The position numbers and the translations under genes are program-made. From Streptomyces sp. NBC_00102 (GTDB lineage: Bacteria; Actinomycetota; Actinomycetes; Streptomycetales; Streptomycetaceae), in assembly GCF_026343115.1 (NCBI RefSeq), contig NZ_JAPEMC010000009.1:1-33631 (forward strand): 33,631 bases of DNA. Reading direction: 5' to 3'. The notes beneath the pieces are model-generated. The model had not been told where the DNA came from. It worked only from the letters and a program-made list of their open reading frames with translations, and did not search any database. Shown here piece by piece: positions 26,538 through 33,631 of this stretch (its first letter is position 1; each line of letters begins with the position of its first letter).

Positions 26538-27335
26538 GATCAGCTCGGCGCGCTGGTCGACGCACTCAAGACGTCCCACCGGCCCGGCGTCCTGTGCGAG
26601 GCCGCCGTCGACCTCTTCCAGCTATCCGGCGAGCTCGCGTTCGACAGCAACCGGTACACCGACGCCGCAGCCGCCTACACGCTCGCCGCGTCGGCCACCA
26701 GCAACGCCCGCTCATATGACCTGTGGGCATGCGCGCTGGTGCGCCACGCCTACGTGGGCGTCTACGGGCGCCGGTACCGCGAGGCCGCCGAGATCCTGGA
26801 GGTAGCCCGGCGGGTCGCGCTGCGGGGCGACAGCGCACTGTCCACACGGCATTGGGTGGCGGCCGTCCAGGCCGAGGCGTATGCGGGCCTCGGCGACTTC
26901 GACGCGTGCGAGAGGGCGCTCGATGAGGCTCTACTCGTCGTCGACCTGGGCGACGGCGCCCATAACGGCGGATGGTTGCGGTTCGACGGCTCCCGGTTGG
27001 CCGAGGAGCGCGGGGCCCGCTACGTGCAGCTCGGTCGCCTCGACCTCGCCGAGACTGCACTGAAGAGCGCCCTGGAGTCGGCTGACCTGACGCAGGGACA
27101 GTCGTTCCGCCGGCGGGGCGCCGTGCTCGTCGACCTCGCGTCGATCGGGGCGAGACGGCATGACGCTGAGCAGGTAGCGGTGTACGGGACTGAAGCTCTC
27201 CAGCTCGCTCGTCAATCCGGATCCGGATACGTCGCCCATAGACTCCAGGCCCTGCACGCTGATCTCACCGACCTGGGCCGGGATCGCCGCGTTGCCGACC
27301 TACGCGCCGAGATCAGCGATTTGTGCACCACATGA
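26181..27335 (+). pseudogene. Chimeric ORF: IS256 transposase fragment fused to the C-terminal part of a TPR regulator
   Basis: One open frame (384 codons from TTG 26181) joins about 119 residues of IS256 transposase to about 265 residues of helical tetratricopeptide-like repeats. The latter contain YTDAAAAYTLAASATS, SYDLWACALVRHAYVGVY, ALRGDSALSTRHWVAAVQAE, and LGRLDLAETALKSALESADL. The second part looks like the C-terminal sensor half of a Streptomyces XRE-type regulator whose N-terminal HTH is missing. The junction lies near 26537. A stable product is uncertain because no ribosome binding site stands before TTG 26181. The regulator's usual partner may be the small gene that follows 16 bases downstream. 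Confidence 0.75.
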
Positions 27336-27351
27336 CGAGAGGGGACCAGGG

Positions 27352-27708
27352 ATGAGCGAGGGCGCGAAGGTGTTCCGCGAGGCGTGGATCGCAGGGGTGC
27401 GCGAGCACTTCCCCGGCGAGCCGAAGGCTGGATACGTGACGCCGTGGGAGGACACCCCCGACTGGGAGCGCGCGGCCGCGGGCGCCGTCTTCGAGCAGGT
27501 GCGGCAGTTCCTGGACTTGTCCGCCGGTCACGCGTCGAGGTTGTCCCGTGAGCAGAAGGGGCGGTTCGTCGCCACGTGCTGGACGGCGCAGATGTAGCGG
27601 CACTTCGAGGACCCGAAGCCGGGATACGTGGCGGACTGGCCCGACCTGCCGTCCTGGCAGCAGGAGACCGACGCGGACATCTTCGAGGCCATCGAGAAGC
27701 TGGCCTAG
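27352..27708 (+). pseudogene. Small duplicated-motif protein interrupted by an in-frame TAG
   Basis: The frame from ATG 27352 encodes 81 residues to TAG 27595-27597 and then continues in the same frame for 36 more to TAG 27706-27708. The two parts carry copies of one motif: HFPGEPKAGYVTPWEDTPDW before, and HFEDPKPGYVADWPDLPSWQ after the stop, each followed by an acidic FE(Q/A) helix. The continuity of motif and frame suggests a 118-aa protein disrupted by a nonsense change (for example Tyr TAC to TAG). Function unknown. The truncated 81-aa form may still be made, since a GGGGACCAGGG leader precedes the ATG. Confidence 0.65.
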
Positions 27709-27721
27709 CGTCCCGTAGACG

Positions 27722-27757
27722 GCGGCTCGTTCCTCCGGGGGAGGGCCGCTGTTTCTT
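27722..27757. terminator. Terminator between convergent genes
   Basis: GCGGC (27722-27726) pairs with GCCGC (27745-27749), and inside it CCTCC (27732-27736) pairs with GGAGG (27740-27744) around GGG. The stem is followed by TGTTTCTT on the plus strand. It stands between the plus-strand gene ending at 27708 and the minus-strand gene ending at 27767, so it may serve both. Confidence 0.55.
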
Positions 27758-27766
27758 CCCGGGCCG

Positions 27767-27952
27767 CTACTTGCTTCTCTCGTAGTGCCAGAACGAGCGC
27801 GCTGCCTGCGCCTGGCGGAGTTGGGACACGCCGTCGGCGAGGAGTGCGTGCGTGGCCGTGGACCGGGGCACCGGGTCAAGGCGTGGCGAGTTGGAGGCCA
27901 CCTGCGCCTGGTGCACGAGGTCGACCGTCGTCTGTAGGGGCGGCGTGGACAT
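27767..27952 (-). CDS. Small protein of 61 aa, function unknown
   Basis: The frame opens at ATG 27952 and ends in the natural-looking tail ARSFWHYERSK. It has GC-rich third positions and contains QTTVDLVHQAQVASN and LLADGVSQLRQAQA, a helical pattern. It overlaps another frame that also looks partly coding, so a frameshift in this small-gene region cannot be excluded. No clear ribosome binding site is seen. It is convergent with the broken gene at 27352-27708 and shares its terminator. Confidence 0.4.
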   Translation of the reverse strand: MSTPPLQTTVDLVHQAQVASNSPRLDPVPRSTATHALLADGVSQLRQAQAARSFWHYERSK

Positions 27953-28246
27953 TGGTGCGGTGCCACTGATCGCGGCTCGGCTCCCCGTGCGGCGTAGTGT
28001 TCTCCACGGCCTGCGCCAGCGCGCCCAGGGCCTCGTCAAGGGGGGTGCGTTCATGAAGACGTTAGCGTCACCGGGGTCTTTCACCTCTTCCAGGTGCTGA
28101 GCAAGCCAGCCGCCCTCCACAGTGACGTAGATCTCGCCTAGTAGCTCGTCCCAGTCGAGCGCAGCAGGTCGAGCCGAGGCGCTGCGGCAACCGGCATCGG
28201 CGCGGCCTGGTGCACCGACCCCGCCCGCCCGCTTCCCTATCGGCAC
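27880..28246 (-). pseudogene. Frameshifted small-gene remnant
   Basis: On the minus strand one frame reads ALDWDELLGEIYVTVEGGWL, then AQHLEEVKDPGDANVFMN, and loses protein character near 28050. Another frame resumes immediately with LDEALGALAQAVENTTPHGE and ends at a TGA near 27880. The two pieces look like one protein broken by an indel close to the C-run at about 28042-28047. No start could be fixed upstream. Identity unknown. Confidence 0.35.
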
Positions 28247-28259
28247 GCTGGTTAGCCCC

Positions 28260-31200
28260 TCAAGGCTGCGGTCGCATACCGTCGTCGCACCCGTGACAGT
28301 CCTCGGTGTCGAGGTCCTGGACCGTCCGGCAAAGGTCGCAGCTCCAGTGTGTCGGGGCGGGCGTGACCTGATCCGCGTCTTTTGGACGGACCGACAGGTC
28401 GGCGTCCTGGCGCAGCGCTTCTTTGAACGAACCGTTGGGGTCGAGACTTGGTACGGCGGAGATCACCATCCTCGCTGCCCATCGGTGGTCCGCCGACTGC
28501 GAGGATGCGGCCCGTGCCAGGAGCGAGGCGCGCCGATCGCCCGAGGTCATGATGGCGACGGCGTGGAACAGACCCGCCCGAGGGCGAGGCCAGTGGGTCA
28601 TGTCCCTGTCGAACAGCTCATGACCGTCCCACGGAACCCGGCGTCCATCCAGGTTGATCAGCACATTCGCTGCCGGCCGTGCCATCCAAGAAGAGCTGGC
28701 TTCCAGGCATGCCAGCAACACCGTCTGCTGGGCATCGGTGAGGACCTGCCCAACATCTGGGAGCAGTGAGGGCTTGTCCAGAGGCGGTGTGCTCACAATG
28801 AGCCATTCGTCCAGCAAGGAATCGGGCGTGGTGATCTTCTGGAGGTGACGAGCCTGGGCGGCCACGGCCGCCTTGTCGATCCCGTACGCGTCTGCCGTCG
28901 CGTCGAGCCACGCCCGGCGCTCCGCCGTGCTGTCGTCAGTGAAAGCGCGAGCGATCTCGCTGGCCGGGGAACTGGAGTAGCTGGTAGCCGCGAGAAGGTC
29001 GCCGAGGGCGGTGAATGACCAGAAGCCCTCGTCCATGGGCTCCGGGCACGGGCCGTGGAGCGATGCGAGGTCGGAAAGGAGCGCCGCTCTGTCGTCTCGC
29101 GCGCCGGACATCCAGTCCTGTAGCCCGGCGGCAATGTCCCGCCAACGCCGAGGCGTGGCGAATCCCGCGCGCGACAGTGCAGCGTAGATCCTCTCGGCGA
29201 CGTGCCCCGGCGCATGCATCGCGATGTCGAACACGCGCACGCCTGCGCCGTCGGGAAGCTCACTGAGATGCTCGGCCGCGCGCAGGGCGACCTGTTCCAG
29301 CCCTGGCGTGAGGGGACCTCCACCGACCATTTCCCAGCTACGGCGCCCTTTCCGCACCATTTCGGGATCCTTCGGCAGGGGAATCGCCAGTACCGCACGG
29401 ACCACCTCGAGTTCCGTCCCGCTCAAGGGGGACGCGTCCGTGCGGGCGTCCGTCAGTGCACACAAGGCCAGGGCAATCGACGTGGCAGTACCGTCGAGCT
29501 CGGACAGGCCCAGGAGGTCAGCCCGGCGCTGCCGCGACGCCGACGGCAGGGCCAGCAGACATGCGGCCTCCACAAAGGGCCAGAGTCCCTCCTCGCGCGT
29601 CTTGTCCCACAGCGCCGGGAAAAGCTCCGGAGGCTTGCCGGGGCCGCGTGGAGGGATCGCCTCGCCCGCGAGTGCCCCGAGAGCTCCGTCGGTCAACTGG
29701 CCCAGGGCCCGCTCCGTTTTGCTCTCGGAAAGGGCCAAGACACCACGCTCTGCGAGATCAGCCACCATAAGGGTGGCTTCCCGCCGTATCTCGCCGACAT
29801 CGAGCAGAGCCCCGACCGTTCGGGGATCGAGTCCGGCGGCGAGCGCGATTGCGCCGTCCGAATCCGTGTGGACGAGCGCATTGCGCAGCCACTCCAGCAG
29901 CTCTGCGTCCCCGCACGACCGCGCCCACATGGCCGTAGCGATCTCAGCGAAGACCTTGCTGCGGGCGGTGAGTTCATCCGCGCCGTTCACCACGAACACC
30001 GCGACGTGCTCGTCCCAGAACCGGAGCACGTGCTCCGCTGCCTCGCTGGCCGCAGCAAAAGGCATGGCCCAGCGCAGAGGGTCCCTCAGCATGCCGGACA
30101 ACGACTCAAGGGCGCGCCCGGCTGGCGGGGTCGCCTCGCCGTCAAGTAGCCGTCCGAGCGTGACGAACCCGTCAAGGAGCATGGCCGTCGTCAGCGCCGG
30201 CGCCCAAGGCCGGGCTGACGCGAGCGGCCCCCGCAACCGCTCCTTCTCCCACCGGTGCACAGACTCTTCCACCGCGCGGTGCAACAGCGCTGCACGCCCC
30301 TTGGGGAGGTCGACGTCGGGCGCGTTCGCACAGACGAGAGCAAGCAGAGCGGCAAGCAGCGGCACCGAAAGCAGATGCGCGTGCTCCTCCCTCGCACCCT
30401 TGATCCAGGCCCGTCGCGTGGCCAGGAAGGCCGCTCGATCCGGCCCGGGAATCCGTGCCTCGGCACAGGCGACGAGGATTCTGTCGACCGTCGCACCCAG
30501 ATCCTGTGGAGGCGCGAGCTCGACGCGGGGCAGGCCGAGCCGGGCCGCGGCCCCTTGCGCGTTCGCCCGGGTCGTCACCACAAACCCGCAGGAGGGAGGC
30601 AGCGACGTGAGGATCTCTTCGAGCTGCTGCGCGACCCAAGGGGCGTGCGCCCCGCATTCGTCGAGCCCGTCGCAGAGGATCAGCGCGTGCCCCCGGCCGA
30701 TCTCCTCGTGGAGGAACGCGGCGAGCGGCGCCCGGTCTGTGTCCGGCGCATGGCTGGCCGCGGCGGCGTCGACCAGGCCGTCGACGGTCAGGCGTCCCGG
30801 CTGCGCCTTCAGCAGACGCGGCAGCGACACGGGGATCGGGACGGGTGCGTCGGCGTGGCCGGCGCAGTGGGCTGAGATCTCCCGTACCGCCACGGACTTG
30901 CCCGAGCCCGGTTGCCCCACGATGAGCATGCGGCGCCAGCGCCGCAGGCGGTGGAGGAGGAAGTGGGAAGTCCGCTCGCCCTCCGCGTCGATCTGGAGCC
31001 CGCCGATGAGGTCGTCAACGATAAGGGGTGGCAGGTCATCGGCGAGCAGGCTGAGGTCGATCCGTCCCGTATCCGCCGTGAGCCGGGTGCGGTACGCGCT
31101 GACGGCGTTCTGGCGGGAGGCCAGGCGCATCGCCGCTGGGCCTCCCGGGTCCGGGAACACGGTTACTTCAGCGGCGGCCAGGGCTGCGACCCACTCCTCG

Positions 31201-31829
31201 GCGGAGCTCCCGAGCGCTTCGCCCGCCTGCCGGTGGAAGAAGTCGGCCAGGGCACTCACGGCTTGGGGCGCCCGCTCGTCCGCGACGACGAGGTCCATCA
31301 GGGCCGCCAGGAGGGCGCGGTGCGGTGCCGGTCCGGTCGATCCGGGCAGATGGAGGACACGTGCCCGGTCGAGGACGAGCCCGCTGACCGCCTGTGGAAG
31401 CCGGTCGGTGAGGAGCGCGAGGGCCTTGGACTCGTCACCAGTCTCCATGGGCAGGCCCGCACGATGGCGTCGCAGAGCCCGGCTGAGGTTCTTCACATCG
31501 CCGACGAGTTCCTCGCCGGCGATGACCAGAAGATCGTCGGGACCGAGCGTCGGGACCTGGTCCACCCACCCTGTTAGCGTCTCTTCCAGAGGACGCCCCC
31601 GGTCGATCTTCCGCTTCGCGGACACGTAGGCGCGACGCCCGTCGGAGAAGGTGACACGGATGTCGTCGGTCGGGTCGCTGGTCTCGAAGTCCAGCCGGAC
31701 GGGCCACACGTCTGCCGGCAGGCCCAGCCCCTGCACCGGACGGCTACGGAGCCCGTGCACGGCCAGGTGCGTGGCCAGCTCGCACCGAAAGACACTGCCG
31801 ACCTCTCCAGCCTGCCCTGCCCTACTCAC
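28260..31829 (-). CDS. STAND/NACHT-like NTPase with probable N-terminal nuclease domain
   Basis: A 1189-aa protein from GTG 31829 (a GTG at 31886 would add 19 low-complexity residues). Residues about 5-130 look like a PD-(D/E)xK nuclease of the DUF4297/Cap4-like kind: GEVGSVFRCELATH, E49 in LDFETSDP, D55-D56, and VSAKRK with K72. A NACHT-type NTPase follows. Walker A is VGQPGSGKS (K311) and Walker B is LILCDGLDECG (D387, D390, E391), with the sensor VVTTRANAQG and a winged-helix-like region after it. The last 600 residues are helical, probably a repeat-type sensor, and end in a zinc-ribbon-like CDLCRTVQDLDTEDCHGC. This architecture is known from bacterial Avs/NACHT defence proteins, which kill the cell or cut DNA on sensing phage. 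The frame is intact. Confidence 0.75.
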   Translation of the reverse strand: MSRAGQAGEVGSVFRCELATHLAVHGLRSRPVQGLGLPADVWPVRLDFETSDPTDDIRVTFSDGRRAYVSAKRKIDRGRPLEETLTGWVDQVPTLGPDDLLVIAGEELVGDVKNLSRALRRHRAGLPMETGDESKALALLTDRLPQAVSGLVLDRARVLHLPGSTGPAPHRALLAALMDLVVADERAPQAVSALADFFHRQAGEALGSSAEEWVAALAAAEVTVFPDPGGPAAMRLASRQNAVSAYRTRLTADTGRIDLSLLADDLPPLIVDDLIGGLQIDAEGERTSHFLLHRLRRWRRMLIVGQPGSGKSVAVREISAHCAGHADAPVPIPVSLPRLLKAQPGRLTVDGLVDAAAASHAPDTDRAPLAAFLHEEIGRGHALILCDGLDECGAHAPWVAQQLEEILTSLPPSCGFVVTTRANAQGAAARLGLPRVELAPPQDLGATVDRILVACAEARIPGPDRAAFLATRRAWIKGAREEHAHLLSVPLLAALLALVCANAPDVDLPKGRAALLHRAVEESVHRWEKERLRGPLASARPWAPALTTAMLLDGFVTLGRLLDGEATPPAGRALESLSGMLRDPLRWAMPFAAASEAAEHVLRFWDEHVAVFVVNGADELTARSKVFAEIATAMWARSCGDAELLEWLRNALVHTDSDGAIALAAGLDPRTVGALLDVGEIRREATLMVADLAERGVLALSESKTERALGQLTDGALGALAGEAIPPRGPGKPPELFPALWDKTREEGLWPFVEAACLLALPSASRQRRADLLGLSELDGTATSIALALCALTDARTDASPLSGTELEVVRAVLAIPLPKDPEMVRKGRRSWEMVGGGPLTPGLEQVALRAAEHLSELPDGAGVRVFDIAMHAPGHVAERIYAALSRAGFATPRRWRDIAAGLQDWMSGARDDRAALLSDLASLHGPCPEPMDEGFWSFTALGDLLAATSYSSSPASEIARAFTDDSTAERRAWLDATADAYGIDKAAVAAQARHLQKITTPDSLLDEWLIVSTPPLDKPSLLPDVGQVLTDAQQTVLLACLEASSSWMARPAANVLINLDGRRVPWDGHELFDRDMTHWPRPRAGLFHAVAIMTSGDRRASLLARAASSQSADHRWAARMVISAVPSLDPNGSFKEALRQDADLSVRPKDADQVTPAPTHWSCDLCRTVQDLDTEDCHGCDDGMRPQP

Positions 31830-32280
31830 TCCGACCGCACCCCCGCCCGACCCGCAATTGCGTGCCCCGGACCTCCGATGGAGCACCGCCTCATGCTAAG
31901 GCGTCACACAGAGGGACCAGGATGATGCGCGGCTGGGCGACTCAGCCCTCATGGCCTCGCCCCGGGACAGTCCGATACCGCGATGCACGGGCGAGTCAAG
32001 AATTTGACGATCAGAATGAACAAGACAAGCACCACGCACGGCACAGGCGGACGCTCCCGGCACTGGGCCCGTGGCATTACCCAGCGCTCAGCTTCTGCCC
32101 CGTGGCCTGTGTCTTTTGCTTTCGCGGTGGTCTTTGAAGGCGGACGGGCAGCGGGCTAGGCGGACGCGGGCACGTCCCGCAACGGGGCCCGAGCAGGGGT
32201 AGCTGGGCGCCTGGGCGGAGACAGCCTTGGTCGCGGCACCGGTCCTGCGGGCGGTGGACGAGTCGGGTGAGAGTAAGCGT
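31830..32280. other. Gap upstream of the NACHT-like gene
   Basis: No gene recognised. It contains the NACHT gene's probable promoter region on the minus strand (no clear consensus) and repeat copy B at 32080-32173. Confidence 0.45.
32080..32173. repeat. Imperfect direct repeat, copy B
   Basis: Second copy of the repeat at 25749-25836: CCCAGCGCTCAG at 32080-32091, GCTTTCGCGGTGG at 32118-32130 and CGGACGCGGGCAC at 32161-32173. The two copies enclose 6.2 kb holding the IS256/TPR chimera, the broken small genes and the NACHT-like gene. Confidence 0.6.
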
Positions 32281-32743
32281 CTACGCCTGTGTGGTGTGGG
32301 TGAAGCCGAGAGAGGTGAGTCCTTCTGCTTGGCACAGCCTGTCGGAGGGGCCGTCGACCTCTGTCTGGAGGAGCTGGTATGCGGCGCCGTGGGACTGGCC
32401 CCAATGCATCGCGGCCCGCCACAGGATGGGTCCGAGGCCCTGTCCTCGGGTCTCGGGCAGGACGGCGAAGTACTGGGGCGTGAGTTGGGGGCGCCCGATG
32501 GTATCTGGGAGCACCTCCATGGGGCCGATCGCGCCTACGATGCGGTTCTCGACGGCGGCGGCAAGGACCGGGCCGCACTGGCGGGCCTGCATCTGGGTGT
32601 GGAGGAAGGCCAGGCCATCGCTGGCCATGGCCTGGGCGAACGGGGCGAAGGTCTCCTGTACGGCGGCCGGCGACGGGCGGTGCCGCGCGGCGGGCCGAGG
32701 TCGGCGGGCTGGGGAGGATGGTCACCGGTACGGGCGGGGTCAT
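32281..32743 (-). pseudogene. GNAT-family N-acetyltransferase, probably frameshifted
   Basis: The frame 32628-32281 encodes a clear GNAT core: LAAAVENRIVGAIGPMEVLP, then QYFAVLPETRGQGLGPILWR with the acetyl-CoA loop R-G-Q-G-L-G, and SDRLCQAEGLTSLGF. Its natural start seems to be ATG 32743, which overlaps the upstream gene's TGA (ATGA) and has GGAG before it. That start is in a different frame (MTPPVPVTILPSPPTS). The GNAT frame is open upstream of 32628 without a start codon and reads RHRPSPAAVQETFAPFAQAM. A one-base indel between about 32650 and 32720 would join the two. Substrate unknown. Confidence 0.65.
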
Positions 32744-33348
32744 GAGGCGTTCTCCTTGTCTCCGTGTTGGCAGTAGCTGTGCAGCGGCGCCTTGGCCTCC
32801 TGGTAGTGCTTGGCCAGGGGGCGGCAGACCCGGCAGGTGCCGGACAGGGCGCAGCCCTCGCACCCACCGGTGCGAAGCATGAGGCGGTCGGCGATGGTGC
32901 CGAGCCGGGTGAGGCCGGCGATGCCTTCGGCGATGAGGTCGATTTGGTCGTCGCGGCCGACCTTGCAGATCGAGACCTTGGCGTGGGGGTCGGCGTGGAA
33001 GAAGGTGTGTCCCGCGTTGCAGCCGGCGAACGGCTTGCGCTGGCGCAGGTGGGCGGCGGACTGGGCGAGGAGCGGCTCTCCGCCGCCGTAGATCGTGGGC
33101 GTCATGTTCGTGTACGCGTGGTTCTCGACGTTCCACTCGTCGGCGAGGGTGGCCATCTCGTCGGCTTCGAAGTCCCGCTCGATACTCCAGCCGGGCCCTA
33201 CGGAAACCTCAACACGCACTTTTGGGCCCCACCCATGAACAGGACGAGGATCACAGGGCCCCCAACCCACACCCCGTGCCACCCAGTTCATCTCCCCGTC
33301 AGGGGAGAGCACCAAATCAAATGACTGCCCAACAAACCCATACGACAT
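32740..33348 (-). pseudogene. SPASM-domain remnant of a radical-SAM protein
   Basis: A 202-aa frame from ATG 33348. From about residue 45 on it is the C-terminal part of a radical-SAM protein, with auxiliary-cluster (SPASM-like) cysteines: FAGCNAGHTFFHADPH, VSICKVGRDDQI, and GGCEGCALSGTCRVCRPLAK, with a last Cys in HSYCQHG. The catalytic radical-SAM half with CxxxCxxC is missing, and the first 40 residues are unrelated-looking, so the gene is truncated at its 5' side near 33220-33240. The stop overlaps the start of the acetyltransferase gene; the two were probably a modification pair. The hairpin array begins inside this new 5' end. Confidence 0.7.
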
Positions 33349-33617
33349 CAGAGCGCCGGCAGGCGCCCCATAAACACCCCTTCCCGACAGGGAAGGGGGA
33401 GCCCCCACGAACCCGTCATGCCATCAGGCATGACACACCACCACCCTCCGGCCGCCAGGCCGGAGCTGACGACAGCCTACGTTGGGCCGCCAGGCCCAAC
33501 CCTTTCCCAACCCTGGCTCCCGTCAGGGAGCCGGCCCACCAACCCCCGTCATGCCGCCAGGCATGACGCCGCGCCAGTCTCCCGCCGTCAGGCGGGAGTT
33601 GGGCCGCCAGGCCCAAC
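33291..33617. repeat. Array of ten perfect hairpins with RNCA loops
   Basis: Ten inverted repeats follow each other: 33291-33308, 33353-33366, 33377-33398, 33415-33434, 33446-33465, 33481-33500, 33515-33532, 33547-33568, 33579-33598 and 33598-33617. Stems are 5-9 bp without mismatch and differ in sequence; GTCATGCC and GTTGGGCC stems are each used twice. Every loop is four bases: GTCA, GGCA, GACA, ATCA, GCCA, GCCA, GTCA, GCCA, GTCA, GCCA. The closing bases are always CC before and GG after. Conserved loops with variable but self-complementary stems indicate selection on structure. A G-N-N-A loop closed by C-G is known to give very stable DNA minihairpins. Role unknown. Confidence 0.9.
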
Positions 33618-33631
33618 TTAAGAGCCTTCAG

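Noticed and set aside
33291..33617. Hairpin array as CRISPR or integron attC sites
   Set aside because: There is no constant repeat separated by unique spacers, and no cas or integrase gene. attC sites have conserved R/L boxes and imperfect stems, whereas these stems are perfect and variable with a constant loop.
33600..33631. Window end as a true Streptomyces telomere
   Set aside because: The last bases do not match the known archetypal telomere palindromes, and the hairpins have tetraloops, not the usual trinucleotide loops. A subtelomeric location remains only a possibility.

Overview
The base composition (GC-rich with strongly G/C-ending codons, GTG/TTG starts, many TGATG and ATGA gene overlaps) points to an actinomycete, most likely a Streptomyces. 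The window is accessory DNA. It carries insertion sequences, gene fragments, plasmid-type genes and a dense cluster of DNA-processing and defence genes, and no housekeeping operon. A subtelomeric arm or a large plasmid would fit, but the sequence alone does not prove either.

Layout. 1-339 has no recognisable gene. 340-1620 is an apparently intact IS3-family element with a 3-bp target duplication. 1693-5279 is a promoter with two GATATC-centred palindromes and a tightly coupled three-gene operon: an HTH protein, a 724-aa protein with degenerate family-B DNA polymerase motifs, and a small HTH-like protein. 5331-5747 (minus) is a small protein of unknown function. 6178-14134 is a four-gene Wadjet/JetABCD-like SMC plasmid-defence operon whose very long jetC is cut by one in-frame TAA at 11427-11429.

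14696-25648 is a co-directional run of nucleases and helicases: an OLD-family ATPase/Toprim nuclease, SbcD, SbcC, a DEAH helicase with four Helicase-Associated repeats, and a 646-aa protein made of twelve CCCH zinc-finger-like repeats followed by an endonuclease VII-type domain.

25649-33408 is a junkyard of recombined pieces around one intact large gene. It holds an IS256 transposase fragment fused in frame to the C-terminal half of a TPR regulator, a small gene broken by TAG, a frameshifted small-gene region, a 1189-aa STAND/NACHT-like NTPase with a probable N-terminal nuclease domain (minus), a frameshifted GNAT acetyltransferase and a truncated radical-SAM/SPASM protein. 33291-33617 is an array of ten perfect hairpins with different stems but almost the same four-base loop (RNCA, flanked by CC and GG).

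How the genes may work together. The Jet operon would restrict circular plasmids by loop extrusion and cleavage. OLD, the NACHT-like protein and possibly the helicase/zinc-array nuclease are further candidate anti-phage or anti-plasmid functions, and SbcCD processes hairpins and DNA ends. The polymerase-like operon could be a replication or telomere module of a (former) plasmid. The strongest leads are the zinc-repeat nuclease, the hairpin array, the interrupted long JetC and the polymerase-like operon.
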